From Mactra quadrangularis (taxonomy: Eukaryota; Mollusca; Bivalvia; Venerida; Mactridae), in NCBI GenBank assembly GCA_025267735.1, contig CM046306.1:30459919-30523918 (forward strand): a DNA stretch of 64,000 nucleotides, read 5' to 3'. Position numbers and translations under genes: made by a program. The notes under the pieces were generated by a model. It did not search any database. It was not told where the DNA came from and saw nothing but the letters and a program-made list of their open reading frames with translations. Shown here one piece after another: positions 11,673 through 24,532 of the stretch (position 1 is its first letter; every line of letters starts with the position of its first letter).

Positions 11673-14600
11673 TCTATCGTTGGGTATATATGACACATCG
11701 AAGTTTACCTTCTGATGATGATGAAACATATTTTATCACCTCTATTTACATAATACAATTTACACATAAATTTCAATAATAAAGGTAATTGGGTTGGACC
11801 ACAAGTTCTCTAACTTAGTTACGGTCCTCCCCATTAACCCCATTAAGTTTACCTTCAAGCTTCATGTAAGGTGTTTTTTAAGCATAATTCTATATTTCAG
11901 TATAGAATTTATATATAAAATATTCTTATATCATATAAGCTTTTAACTTGTTTGGCAAACAATTAGCTAATTGATAAACACCTGTTATGCATTCTTAATT
12001 GTTTATCTTCTATAATATTGTATAATTGGAGATTGTTTACTTTATATAAAATTGCATTTTAATGGTTTCTCTTTTCAAGTGATTTTATCTATTGTTCAAG
12101 TTTACAAGTTACTCAATGAATACTAAGTCCTACAAACACAGAAAACTTCAGTAAAACTTAGTTCATTGTTCTATCAAAAGACAATGAAACTGTGGCTAGA
12201 AAAACGAAATAACATTAAAGCAAGTATCAAGCGATACAGCTGTTCATTTACCAAATTATCGCGTACAATAAGCTATGTATATTTTCGTACTGTTATATCT
12301 AAACTTGTCTTGTTTATAAGGCAACTCGTATCTGAGGGGGAGAGAAGTTTAAAATCAGCTATGTTATCTCTTCAATCCTTTTAATTCTTATGATCATGCT
12401 ATTGTATATGTACTTGTTTGTTTATAAAATAAATATTGCTTAACATTAAACTAAACAAAAATCGACTGACGGTATATGTCGCAATCCTGACGCTAACGTC
12501 AGTCGTTGGTCGTGCGACGTTTATCATCAGGGCAATTGCTACGTTTAGCGGCGTTGCAGTGTTCAAAGGTGCTACATACGAGTTATGGAGCAGAAAAACA
12601 TAATATTTACTTTATATCCTAAGCTATACCAGTTTAGTCAGTCTCCATCTTAAAATGTGCACTAGCATGATTATGAGTCCGATATCAAGGTCCTAAGAAA
12701 TACAAATCTTAAAGCATGTCCTTATCTTAATAACAAGGATAAGGGTATGATTGTATCAGTGCAATTATATTATGGTCCGGTACTTTATTTCGACGCATCT
12801 TAATTACGACGCCATTTTTGTTTTGGCCTCGATTTCGATTTTTGGGTTACCCTATGACGTCATTCCCGCGCATGTCTGATAGTTAGCAGTATGGTGAGTT
12901 CTTACCGCCAAAATGTGAAGAGTCAGGGGACTCTTTTCATACACTTTCCCGTGAAACACTGAAAAATGGTGTTTTTTCTTATTACTTTCTTAGTATAGTT
13001 TTGAAAATGTCGTTTTCTCAAAAATAATATATATGACAGACAGATTGGCATCCCTTATTTCTCGCTATTTTAAGGATGTCACGTGACTGGTAGTGTACTT
13101 TCGTTTTGGTATGACTAAAAATAGAAACCAATCAAATGCGTCGTTTCTCTGTACTCTCGTGTCAGCCATATTGGAAATCTCTACTTGACTTATTTTTATT
13201 TCTTGATTTCTACGAAAGCTTTCAGTTATAAATAAAAGTTGTAAAAGATGGACAAATGAATAAAATCTTTATATTTAGGGTCATTTGTTAGTAGAAGCAT
13301 TATTTTGTAACGGTATATAGTCATAGTTTCTTAGGTGCGTCGGAACTACGTACACTAGGATATACCCTACAAGATATCACAATATCATTTGCACGTACAG
13401 TTACTGTGTCAATTTTGAGACGTACAAACAATTAGCTGAAAATCAGTGTATAATTATCTTTAGGAGCATTAAGAAAAATAACAAACAGTATGCAAATGTG
13501 TATGTGTTTGTTTAAATCAACATTCGTTGGAAATAACATTTATCCTACCACTAACTGATCTTTAAGAAGCAAAGCCTGTTTACTGGATAAGCATAGATTT
13601 GTCCTGTCAATTCTGCTATATTATTCAGTCACGTGACTACATACGGAAGTCCTGTCGGATCAACTCTGTACAATATGACACTAATCTAATACTCTATATG
13701 AGTAAATGTGGCTAAGGAGACCGAAGACTCTAAATGATTGTCAAACGCATCAAATTGTCTGATACCAATAGCGGTGGTGTGGAATTCTAATTATTTTCCA
13801 CTTGTGAATTAATAATTCAACTTGTCCGGAATCAAAGAAGACTTTTCCAGAGGTTCAATATTAAAACTGAAATATAAATGTTTAGCTAACTATGATACAA
13901 AATGCATATATACATATTGTAAGTAATAATAAATAATTGAATGAAACAGTTACATACTGAATATGATTGAAACATTTACATTATTATGTATTTATATGTC
14001 AATGTATTTAGACCTTAAAAGTATTATTTGTCTACAGACAAGTTGGCTGGGCACATTTACTGGTCCATAGACATAAATGTACAAGTCGGACACGTCAGAC
14101 ATAAGAATTCCACACCCATTCCAATAGCTTGGTTTCATTTAACAAATCTTGTCAAACTGAGTTTTTTTCTAATAAAAAATCGGCATAGAACTCATGTTTG
14201 AATGAAACTCGACATAATACTTTAAAACCCATTGCTACACATTGTATTTACTACAAGAAAGATAAAGCCAAGATTTAATGATAATGTCAATGTTGCTGAT
14301 TAATGGAAATAACATGTTAAAGGATCCTAAAACGAAACATGACGGGCAAATCTTAATTAACAAAATTTTTGTGAATTCAATCCTTGGCTTGTATATCGTA
14401 TAAAAATCTTATTTAATTAAGCTATTCAATACAACTGTTCTGGAAAAATCAAATCCATTTTAAATGTAAATAATTTCCATGAATACATGCGATCTTCATC
14501 GCTGCCAATTCTATAACTCAAAACACTATTATACTCAGTGACAAAAACTTCATCTGCCCTATGACCTTCCGTTTCTTAAATTTTGCATATTATATTCCAT

Positions 14601-14687
14601 TATTATTAGTATTGTATAATTTGTATTATATCAACAAAATATGATTAAACTTAACTATTTCTGGCAGAATGTAATTACATTGAACTT
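11673..14687. other. non-coding stretch with diverged duplicated module
   Basis: No gene recognised. About 12660-12775 is one of three diverged copies of a module that recurs near 17800-17965 and 19565-19745. A weak pair of inverted ends (TTCGACGCATCTTAA near 12795 and TTAGGTGCGTCGGAA near 13333) might bound an old element but is too diverged to call. The ORF at 12166-12384 has no motif. Confidence 0.4.
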
Positions 14688-14841
14688 CTATAATATCGTG
14701 TTTATTAATGCTTTCCGCAATTCATTTAATTATCGAATTTCTATAATATTGTGCCAATCAATGCTTTCCACAATTCATTTAATTATCGAATTTCTATAAT
14801 ATTGTGCCAATCAATGCTTTCCACAATTCATTGTCCATGTC
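14688..14841. repeat. 53-bp tandem repeat, nearly three copies
   Basis: ATGCTTTCCRCAATTCATTT recurs at 14708, 14761 and 14814 (period 53), separated by TTTCTATAATATTGTGCCAA. Copies 2 and 3 are almost identical, indicating a recent duplication. Confidence 0.92.
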
Positions 14842-15486
14842 AACACAATTTAGGTCATTTTACGGCGTCCAGCACACCTAACCTAGCTTGCCTGGACCAT
14901 TGTCTATAACCAGTACTTACCTACCTTTCCGTCTTTGTGATTATATCAGCAAACCAGAAACCCCATGTGAAATCGTGTCTTAGTATTTATAGGTCTTTGA
15001 ACATCATACGTACATTAGTATTCACAGCTATCTATGATTCTGGTGTTTTACATTCAGTAGAGATACTTACAGCCAAATGGATACGTCATGACCTATATGA
15101 GTAAAGCTAAAACGAGGCTAAGTGCAGACAAATTGGTATTCACTGTTAATAATGAAGTATGGGTACTTGACTCGTCTACTCTCTTCTATTAGAAAATGAC
15201 ATTATGCCATCGTAACATTCACAAAGCTTTACACTAAACTTTACGTGGCAGATTAAGAAGTGTTTCCTGCAAAGGATAATTATTTTGTAGTAAGTTTTAT
15301 AGACCTATTTGATAATAATCTTAGTCTGAAGTAGGAAATGAAATGAAGCTTAAGTTACATTTCTCACAAATATTTTAATACTTTATTAGGCTAATATTGT
15401 TAAGCACTAATATTGTGATCTGATTTCTGTCTCATTGGTTGGTGATTGGTAGTCTCAAGTTTCTCTTCTGTAACACTTGACCGAAG

Positions 15487-16110
15487 AACGATGGCTCAGT
15501 ATTTCATCAATTGAAGCTCTACTTGGATAGTGACTTCTATTTGATCCTCTTAGAAAATATTAAACATAATCTCAAATGTCAATATAGTAAAAGACATCTG
15601 CAAGCTAGTTGTTTACTCACACATGTCTCAATATGCGGTTTGTCATAAAGTCAAGTATTAACAAAACTCGATACAATGCTGAGAACACATCACATGTACA
15701 ACATTGCATTTGGTACAAGAAAGATGAAGTCAAGCTTTAATGATAATGTCAATATCGCTGATTAATGGAAATGCTATTTCTATCTGGCAGGAAATGATCA
15801 ACATTCTATAATGGTGTGCATGTTAGTGTATTTCTCAAACCACTTAACCCTTTTACAGATGGCTCAGCTTTTTATCAATTGAAGCTCTACATGGACGGTG
15901 ACTTCCTTTTAATCCGCGTTGGAAAATACTAAACATTATCTCAATTGTCAATATGGTAAAGACGTAAGTCTGTTAGTTGGATGTTTTTATCACAAAATGT
16001 CTTAAAATGAGATTTTCCCTAAAGTCAATTGGTAATAAAACTTAACACAATGTTTTAAACACATTGCACCTGCACTATTGTATTTTTTACAAGAAAAAAC
16101 AAAGTCAAAC
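15487..16110. repeat. two diverged tandem copies of a ~370-bp module
   Basis: GATGGCTCAG near 15490 and 15859 starts two segments that share TATCAATTGAAGCTCTAC-like sequence, a RAAAATAYTAAACAT motif and TACAAGAAA near the end. A third partial relative lies near 14215-14315 and a weaker one near 21348-21400. No ORF is conserved between copies. Confidence 0.65.
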
Positions 16111-16239
16111 TGACTTACACGCAATATAAAGAATGACAAACGACTTGACATGCGTAAAACTTATAAGTAGAATACAACTCTAAACTGATGGAGAACTCCA
16201 GTATCATTCAAGCAGACCTAAGACGTAAAATCCCTTTTT

Positions 16240-16560
16240 GTGTTGTAAGAATTATTCATCTATCATTTTGCTGTTTAATTTTTTATTCAAAGGTGTCTCT
16301 AGTTATTTAAATCCATCTTTGATATCGTCCTTCATTTCCTCCGCCATCTTTTACAGCCCAGTCAATACGTTCAGACAATGTGAGCAAAAAACAGAATTCT
16401 GTTTATTTGTTGTCTTTTTTAACAAATTTGAACTGACAGTTTTCCTTGCATTACTTGACATTTGAATCAAGTTTGTAATTGGATTCCGTCGTTTTAAACC
16501 TGTGTGAAATAGCGAGTCTCCGTTGAGGAAAGTCTGTTTTTGAAAGTGACTGCAATTTTT
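16240..16560. repeat. diverged duplicate of 22190-22500
   Basis: Shared blocks include TTGACATTTGAATSAAG and ATTCCGTCGTT, in the same order and orientation about 6 kb apart. The ORF at 16238-16465 is not conserved in the other copy, so it is not a gene. Confidence 0.55.
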
Positions 16561-16824
16561 AAAGTAATATACAATTAACTATTCCTAATTCGCGGAGATT
16601 CTGATAGCTGTATAACATTGTGTTTGGGTTTACTAAAGCTATGTGTCTGTTTCATAACGATCTTAAATACATTCGTGACAAACATGTTAAAGTAAACTCA
16701 CTTAAAGAACTTTTTGAATCTGTATATGCGATACTTAACTTTTTGAAAGAAATAAATGTTTATAATAAGATATAGAGCTTTACATCTTTAATTTCGTTTG
16801 AATTAATAGTATCATTGATTGCTT

Positions 16825-16879
16825 TCGGCGCGATATGACCTTTTTGTGTTGGTGCGCCGTAAAACCCAAACAAACAAAA
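16825..16879 (+). mobile_element. SINE 3'-tail fragment
   Basis: A GCGC-containing hairpin segment (GGCGCG...GTGCGCCGTAAAACCC) is followed by an AAACAAACAAA tail. The order of blocks (ATATGACCT, then CGCCGTAAAACCC, then an A-rich tail) is the same as at the 3' end of the four full SINEs in this window, here on the opposite strand. Only the tail is present. Confidence 0.6.
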
Positions 16880-19800
16880 CTGTTTCATAACCCAGTTCTA
16901 TTTATATAGCATTAATCTGTCACTAATCTTGTTGCAATTAATTGATTAATAAAAACCTTAAATAGTGCCCCATGTCGATAACCATTACATAGCGTAATGT
17001 GATAAAATGGCGTTTTATTGTAATTGCTTTTTAATGTTTCCACTTAATGACATATAATTATCTTAATGAATCAGATTTGATTTATTTGGTACACAGGTCT
17101 TAAAACCGTTAAATAATTATGTTGCTGAAAATTCGCTGATTTATTGAATTCAACCTGTATATTTGAATAATATATACCTCATTATATTTGAACCAAGATG
17201 TATACATACGTGTGTCTTTAAAAAGAACGAAACCTTAGTGAGTATTGCCAACTTTTTTGTCAATGTCCGTTTCAACTTTCAAGGCAAGGCAAACAAACTC
17301 CTTTCAATTTTTGTAAATGTTACCTTTATAACAAACATTACAACTCTAAAACATCTCCTTATTTGTTTTGGCTATTTATGAAGTCTGTGTTCTCTAACTG
17401 TTGCTGTTCCTGAAGCCTAATTTGTTTAAGACTCTTTTATTAACATTTATATCGCCACCTTAATGCAAAAAAGGTACCAAATTGTTCTTAAATTTCATAT
17501 AAGATGGTATCTTTTTTGCTTTTATTAAAATCTACTCTTATATTAGATTTATAAATTGCCAATTTCATTTTCATTTTGATGACATAAATAAACAGTATTC
17601 TAATTATGAACATTATTTATGGCATAAAGGCGGCATTTATCATTTAACATCTGTCATTTCTTCAGTATTTTACTGTTTTAATAAAAAGTAGAAAAACAAC
17701 TTCATTCGGTGTGACTATGACTGTTTTCCTATATTCCAACGTGCTAGCTTTGTCAACCTCCGTCTCATTCAGAACAATAAATACTATCATGTTAGCTAAT
17801 ACGCGTGTTACTAGTCCTATATCTAGGTCCCAAGTAATATCAATCTTTAAACATGCTCTTATCTTTTTCAAGGGTATTATCAATCGGAAGTAACAAATGC
17901 AATCAACTTATTGTTCACAAGACAAACATTATCATGTGCATGTAGTATTTATTTGCATTGGATTGACATTATTAACACAAGCAAATGCTACCAGAGGGAG
18001 CACGTATGGTTGTTTATCGTGCGGCATAGTTCAAGGACAAATTATAATCCCTTCTAAAGTATGACGATCAATTACGCGAGAAATGTCATAATAAATATGA
18101 TAACGTTATTTCCTATGTATTTAAAATAAAGTAAAAACAACCTTGTAACATTCGTTGTCAGAGATGTGCGTTTTAATATTTTAGCTCTATGAGAATTATT
18201 AGTAAAATTTGATGGCGTGTCATATGCATATTAGAAGTCTGTAGCATGCACACTGACTATTTCTTCAGCGCCAAACACGAAAAGCAACTGTCATAAATTC
18301 GTTTTGATAATTATAAAAAGCATAAATTTGTAATGATTAAAATAAATGTTGTTCAAACTAATAATACAATGTAATATGCAAACTACATAAAATTATATGC
18401 TACACTGACGTTTTTGACGCATTTGGGTCCAATCTGGTCAATATACAGAGCAATTGATGTCAATGAGAAGTATTAATTAAAAGATAATACAACCAACGCG
18501 GACAGTGCGTCGATTATCGTCTCGCTAGAGTGAATAATGCCACAAGAGCTCAAGTGGAAGAGCAATACTAAACTTTAAAAAAAAAACTAGACAATATTAA
18601 ATAATGATGTAGAGCCCTCGACATTATTTAAGGCTTTTGTCTATGTTGTCGAAAAGTGCAATTCAGTATAAGCTTGCATTAAACATTACTGAATAAACTT
18701 GTAATTAGTCTGACTGTCTGGTTGTTATATGTTATATATACAGACACAGAACTTTGCTTCAGGTATGCCAGACTCTAAAGTAGATTACTTAGTTAATGTT
18801 GTTTATGGACCCAATGAATAAACTGGTCTCTAATGTTATTTGTTAAGTGAGAACAATACTCATGTACAACAAACTTACAGTATAATCGATAAACTGCACT
18901 TTTCAGATACACATCTGAAAATATTAAACTATGCAAAAATTGTTAAGCTCTGTTTACAAAAGAGTTTCCTGTAAAGAAAAATACATGATGATTTTTTAGT
19001 AATTTAATTGATAATTATATTCTTCATGCTTAGAATTATACAGGAAGGGAATGCAAAAGCATAATAACCAGAAATAGCACCAGTAAAAACGCAGACTTTC
19101 ATCGCAGCCACCACGAAAATAGGTTATAAGGGAGTTATCTTTAGATTCAATGATTTTTGTTAATAAAAGGACACCACGAAGGGCTCATTCACTATTTTTA
19201 ATGGAGAACTTTACTCTTTAGTTGGCCAATACTACTGAGGAACCTAATATTTTGATGCAATTCTCATTGTCAGTTAATTAAATGTTAAAAGCTTTCTTTA
19301 ATTAGGCTATTACTTTATCACCGAGAGTTCAGGTATTACATCAAATTAAGCTTAAGTTGAATTTTGATTTCTTGTCCTGTAGCTTTGAAAATATATTTGG
19401 ATCAATTAAGGTTATGAAATAGAGATTAATTCCACTTTCGATGATTTCATGAATAAGATATAGTATTCATGGTCTACTATATGTTTCTTCATATTAATGA
19501 TATTGATAACATTTGAATTGAAAGTCTGTTTCCTAGAAAAACTTAGATAAAAACCGCCGGTTTCAACACAAGTATGATTAGTTCAATATCTAGATCCACA
19601 TTTATAGTAATTTAAATACATAATATTATTCTTATCTTTAACGAACAGAATGATAATAGGATGCAATAAGTGCAACCATTCAATTGTTCACGAGACAACA
19701 CGTTATCATATATGTAAACTTCAAAGGCATTGATTGGACGTTTCAGTGTTATCAGCTGGCTACCAATGCGTGTATGATTATCTTTAACTTAGTAAGTGTT

Positions 19801-21427
19801 TTAGTAGTAGGAATAGACACATTGAACATAATTCCTTCGATTTTATTATCTTCAATTGATGTCTTGGGAAGAACAGTTAGATATTCCTCATTATTTGCTT
19901 TCTGTCAAACAAGATGATTATCATGGCTAAATGAAATTTCTATCAATGCCATGTCTTATCTATTCTAGGATGCCTTAAAAAAGTAACAATTATGCATTTA
20001 TTTGAAAATCGTGTAATAATTTGTGCCATAGTATTTAGCATGCATGTACGATTGTTTCTCATTTTGCTTCTCATTGCAATACGCTATCCAACTGGTCAGT
20101 TTCGTTTTAAATTGTAAAGATACAGTATTTTATAATGATGATATTCTATTTCAATATACGTTTAGAAATCAGCACTTTGCGTAATGCCGATTACAATGGC
20201 GCCATACTCTGACATTAGCAGCAAAAACTGTTCTAGTGTTTATAACATGGCATAAAACTAAGATAACACGTAATAATAATCCAGTGTTAAGTGCAATCTT
20301 CACGTTATTAAATTTTTAACATATTTTGTTAAATACAGTCACAATACATTTTAAAATGCATTATTCACTTTATCAAACTTTTAATAGATTTTATACACAA
20401 CCGTCATATTTTGTTACATAATAAACAGTTTCAGATATATCCTATCTTAGATCTTTTGTTACTTAATCTCCATACATTAATTCCAGTTATGAGATAGATT
20501 TCTCGAAGGTTATACGTAAAAGTGCTATAAGATAATGTAACAAAATGACAACAAATCAGGAGTACTTTAGATATCAAAAAACAATTTTCTTGACGTTAAT
20601 TTAAGGCAAATTGCTATTGTTCAATTGACGAAATGCATAGTATGACATATTTGGTCATAACGCAACCTGAATATGTACATCATTCTAGATTAGTTACTTC
20701 ATCCTAATACATTAATTCGATGGGAAAGAAAGCTCAGAGGAAATAGGTAAAACTACACTACCATAATGTTAGAAAATGACGCCGTATCAGGATAGTTGTC
20801 GATATTAAAAGATTTCTTCATGACGTACGTTAGTTTAAGTCAAATGGGATTTTTTGAACGAATTTTTTTGGACGAAATTCATTATAGGGCATAGACCTAT
20901 ATAAAATTAACAGTACGATAAGGCTAACAACCTTTTTTATTGTTTTACATTGGGATTTTGTGAAAACACATGAAATAAACAGCTGGACATCATTTGATAA
21001 ATTGGTTTTCACCATTAACTATGGTTATGGTACTAAAATTACATACAAAATACAAACTTAGAAATGGATTGACACGATATGTCCTTAATTAGTTTGTTTT
21101 TCTATACTTAGATACAAACAAACTAATTTTCCACAAATTGATATCCAGTGTTATTAATGAGTAGTGATTGCAGAACTATTCAATTTACAACAATCTTACA
21201 ATATATCTAATGAAACGTCACTTGTTATTTATATATGTCTGGAAACACGACCTAACTGTATTAAGTCTCAGTATTCGTGATATAATACATGTACATTGAT
21301 TTTAATTAAAATGTCCATGCTTTTATTATATTAAACATAGCCTTACAGATGGGTCAGTATTCAATCACTTGATGCTTTATTTAGATATTTCTTTACATTT
21401 GCCTTCGATATACATAATTCTGGTGAC
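16880..21427. other. non-coding stretch with old duplications
   Basis: No gene recognised. Segments near 17800-17965 and 19565-19745 are diverged copies of each other and of 12660-12775 (shared ATRTCWAGRTCC, TTCTTATCTTT, ATTGTTCACRAGACAA). ORFs at 17163-17381, 17662-17893 and 19684-19917 are not conserved between copies and have no motifs. Confidence 0.45.
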
Positions 21428-21435
21428 AAATAAGG

Positions 21436-21684
21436 GCTAGAATGCACTTTACCGGTACGTGCCTACTGCGCATGCGTCATTTTGCATTCTTCATTGAGTC
21501 GGTACTGACGGTGACCGTTAAAAGCGGGGGTTCGGGGGCGGCAGCCCCTGATAAAAGACAGAAAATATCATGAAATTAAAATAAAATCACTTACCTTTCT
21601 ATTCAAACAGGGTTAGGGTTAGGGTTAGGGTTAAATTTCTACTTCCGGTGAATAACTACGTACCGGTAAAGTGCAGTAGCCCCC
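21436..21684. mobile_element. 249-bp hAT-like MITE with AAATAAGG duplication, carrying telomere-type repeats
   Basis: Inverted ends contain TGCACTTTACCGGTACGT (21443-21460) and its complement (near 21657-21675). They are flanked by an exact 8-bp duplication AAATAAGG (21428-21435 and 21685-21692). Eight base pairs is the size made by hAT-type transposases. No ORF. The interior has a GC-rich block near 21520-21550 and four TTAGGG repeats. Confidence 0.8.
21610..21633 (+). repeat. interstitial (TTAGGG)4
   Basis: Four perfect copies of the animal telomere hexamer inside the MITE at 21436-21684. Too short and too internal to mark a chromosome end. Confidence 0.95.
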
Positions 21685-21749
21685 AAATAAGGATAGAACC
21701 TTTAAGAACTTGAACCTGGTCTTTTGAAAAAAATTGTTAAACCTAGATG

Positions 21750-22073
21750 TTTTTGGTTTGTTTGCTTGTTTGTTGGTTGGTTTAACGCCGTAGCAACACA
21801 TTGTGTAGGTCATATAACGGCAGTCAGTATACCTACTCACTTCTCCTAGAAAGGCTAAATCTCTGGATTTAGCTGTTGACCAACTACGAAGCGAAAACTT
21901 TCGTCAGTGACTGACAACTGCCCTACATAATTAAAACTCATAGGTAGATGGGAGAATTGACGTAGAAATAATTTCATGACCAAGCTCCGCGAAAGTATGC
22001 CCCGCCCGGGAATCGAACCAACAACCACTCGATCAGCAGACTTGCGTGCTACCAACTGAGCTAGCCGGACGGC
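21750..22073 (-). mobile_element. tRNA-derived SINE, copy 1
   Basis: Read on the - strand: a tRNA-like head with A box TAGCTCAGTTGG (22052-22063) and B box GGTTCGATTCC (22009-22019), a ~200-bp body containing GTCAGTCACTGACGAAAG, then a 3' end with GGCGTTAAACC and an AAACAAACAA tail (21750-21785). The A and B boxes are the internal promoter of RNA polymerase III. No clear target duplication was found for this copy. Confidence 0.9.
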
Positions 22074-22762
22074 TTAGGGTAGTACGTTATAAAATATCTG
22101 AGAGTGTTTAATGATTAAAAACAACTCAACTCAGGTATAAATATCATCATGTTAATACATAATGAGTTTGAATTTTGTGATCTCAGAATTTTTGTAAGTG
22201 ATATAAACCTGTAAGAGCTCTTTTCAAACATTTTCCCTTCAAACTTGTCATCTTTTTGTAACTTTTAATGTTTGTTTGTTTTCGTGCATCGTTTTCTCCG
22301 CGAGTTCAAAATATACAACTAGTCAATACCCTTAGACAGAAATATGAAATAAAAGAAATAGTATAATAGCATTTGTTGTCATTACTGACAGTTTTGCTTG
22401 TATAACTTGACATTTGAATGAAGATGGTAATTGAATTCCGTCGTTAGAATACAAGTGTGACATAGTGAGTGTCTGATAAAGGAAGTTTATTTTGTAATTT
22501 ATTTGCATGAATTGTCATATTGTGGCTTTGTTCGACTGTAATGACTAAAATTGTGCCATTGAATAAATTGCTATCATTCATAAGAACATGAAATACGACA
22601 TTGCTGAAAATACTTGTCATTTACATTACCAATCGAATAAACGTTTTGAATGGTGTCGTTTGAGAGAGCTTTATTTATTTATTTATTTATTAAGATCAAC
22701 AGTGGATGTAATTATATATAAGACTATAGTCGATTGATCATGCTAATTAGATTTATAAATGT
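22074..22762. other. non-coding stretch
   Basis: Contains the second copy (22190-22500) of the module at 16240-16560 and a short (TTTA)n microsatellite at about 22671-22693. No gene recognised. Confidence 0.5.
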
Positions 22763-22766
22763 TTAA

Positions 22767-23103
22767 AGGTACTAGTTCACAGATTTGGTTATTTTTTTGT
22801 AATTTCAAAATATCATTCAGTGTCTGTAATTGTGTCAAAACAATAATTCCTAATATTTTAAGACAAACTGTCCTGGTTGCGAGAAAATACAATAAAAGTC
22901 ACAAAAAATCACTAAAACTGTCTATACCGTTACATACGGGGAAGATTTTTATTAATGTAGCACTGCCATTGTATTTGTATGTCAAATTGAACTAAATTTG
23001 TCACCATCAGAATACTACTTTCCTGCTTCTAAAAATGTTTCCATACAGTTTTGATAGTTTTAGAAAAGTTTACATTTAAGTTAAAATCTGTGAATGAGAA
23101 TCT
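22767..23103. mobile_element. 337-bp TTAA-flanked MITE, copy 1
   Basis: Ends AGGTACTAGTTCACAGATTT (22767-22786) and AAATCTGTGAATGAGAATCT (23084-23103) are inverted repeats matching at 16 of 20 bases. TTAA flanks both ends (22763-22766, 23104-23107), the target used by piggyBac-type transposases. A related copy in opposite orientation is at about 42139-42497. The 78-codon ORF here is not conserved in that copy. Confidence 0.75.
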
Positions 23104-23107
23104 TTAA

Positions 23108-23405
23108 TATTTATATGTCTCGTATTATTTTGGACAAAGTTTAAATGCCTCTAGAGCTAAATACTTATACTGAAGCTGAAGAATAGGATTTAAATCATGA
23201 AGATATATACCTTGTATATACAGACGTAATCTAGTTATGTTTCCTATTATAAATTTAGTTAATTTACTACAGTGTCATTGCAACCACGTCTGTAACCACT
23301 AAAGGTTACCTTAAATCTTATTATGTAACACATCCAGACGATAAGACATTTGTCAGAAACAATAAAGTTAGTACAATATAGTATCTGGATATTGTTAGAT
23401 TGACA
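23108..23405. other. non-coding stretch, diverged duplicate of 25089-25215
   Basis: About 23265-23395 shares ACGTCTGTAAYCACTAAA, TCTTATTATGTAACA and TTGTCAGA with 25089-25215, which lies just upstream of the first receptor exon. No gene here. Confidence 0.5.
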
Positions 23406-23413
23406 ATAAAAAC

Positions 23414-23874
23414 TAGGGCTGCGGCGAGTATCCGAGTACTCGGATATTCGCGATCTCGACCAGGAAATCGAGTACGAATATTCGTCGCGTCCCAAATCGT
23501 CGGATCGCGATCTATTATTTGGAAAAAATGAAAGAAAATTTCCAGCTTAATTACAACTGAAAACGAGTCGCACTTCTAATTTTAACTTAAATTTATGTAA
23601 GGACCGAACAATCTTGTGTCAAAATTTGATTGATACACATTTAAACAAAAATGTTATCACTGAAAATGCCCATAAAACGTCTGGTTATAGACATGTTTGG
23701 AGTACATTGTTTTTCTTACATCAAAAACTCTTGTAATTCTTCACTAACTCTTTTTATTACATGAATTCCGTATGCTTTTCCATTAACAAGTGATTCGTGG
23801 TTCGATTCGTGAATCGCTACACATGAATCGTGGTTCAAATCGGATCACCACTTGCTCAACGATCCACAGCCCTA
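23414..23874. mobile_element. 461-bp hAT-type MITE with 8-bp ATAAAAAC duplication
   Basis: Ends TAGGGCTGCGG (23414) and CCACAGCCCTA (ending 23874) form short inverted repeats. An exact ATAAAAAC duplication flanks them (23406-23413 and 23875-23882). TAGGGCTG-type ends with 8-bp duplications are typical of hAT elements. The interior is rich in short palindromes (CGAGTACTCG, GATTCGTGAATC). No transposase ORF. Confidence 0.88.
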
Positions 23875-23882
23875 ATAAAAAC

Positions 23883-24523
23883 CTGACACAACAATCCATC
23901 TATATGCAATGAAAGTTCTTCTATTGCCCACTTCTCAATATTGTTTTCGCTTGTATTTATATTTCTGCTGAAACGGAAATGTTTTAAAAAAATTGACAGT
24001 ATAGAAAAAAAATAACAAATCTGGCATGGCCTTGGTATTATTATGCAAATTAACATTTGAAGGAAATGGCTCTTCAGATTTCAATACAATGGTAGACGTT
24101 GGTCTGATAGTATACATATATGATAAATATATGCAGCTTTATTGACTGTAAACTGTGAATTTCCATGCAAAATGAGATCTATAATGACACAGTTAATTGA
24201 ATTATTTGCATAACTGTCTTCTGCATCTAACTTATTGATTGTCGTAATCACATATCTTGCTTCTTTCTTTCTTTTTACGCTATGTATATAAGTCTCGTGT
24301 AACGTTGTATGCAAATCTAAACGCAGTCTTTGAAGTATTATATTTTATACTAAAATACTGAATATCAATTTAGAATGGCCAAGTTACCTGAATGTAATGT
24401 AGTTTGAAGTCTGAAAATTGTTTCTCATTTATCTGATACTACCAGTGAGACCAGCAGATTTATTCTTTTAAGTGAGATAAACGATTTATTTATAGTAGTG
24501 CTTCATTCTGGTTAAGGCTGCAA
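23883..24523. other. non-coding stretch
   Basis: Three overlapping - strand ORFs of 60-77 codons (23856-24314) have no motifs and begin inside the hAT MITE or unique AT-rich sequence. No gene supported. Confidence 0.4.
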
Positions 24524-24532
24524 CATGCAGGG

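Noticed and set aside
11496..11729. ORFs on both strands over the 18-bp repeat
   Set aside because: Open only because the unit length is divisible by three; no start context or other protein features.
12785..13345. MITE with TTCGACGCAYCTTAA ends
   Set aside because: The inverted ends match only loosely and no target duplication was found.
19684..19917. Hydrophobic 77-codon ORF
   Set aside because: Lies in a diverged duplicated module; the related copies are not open. Hydrophobic residues are expected from AT-rich codons.
21610..21633. Chromosome end
   Set aside because: Only four TTAGGG units, inside a transposon with target duplications.
21855..22055. tRNA gene on the - strand
   Set aside because: The A and B boxes belong to a SINE head with a ~200-bp body and A-rich tail; no proper acceptor stem, and four copies with target duplications.
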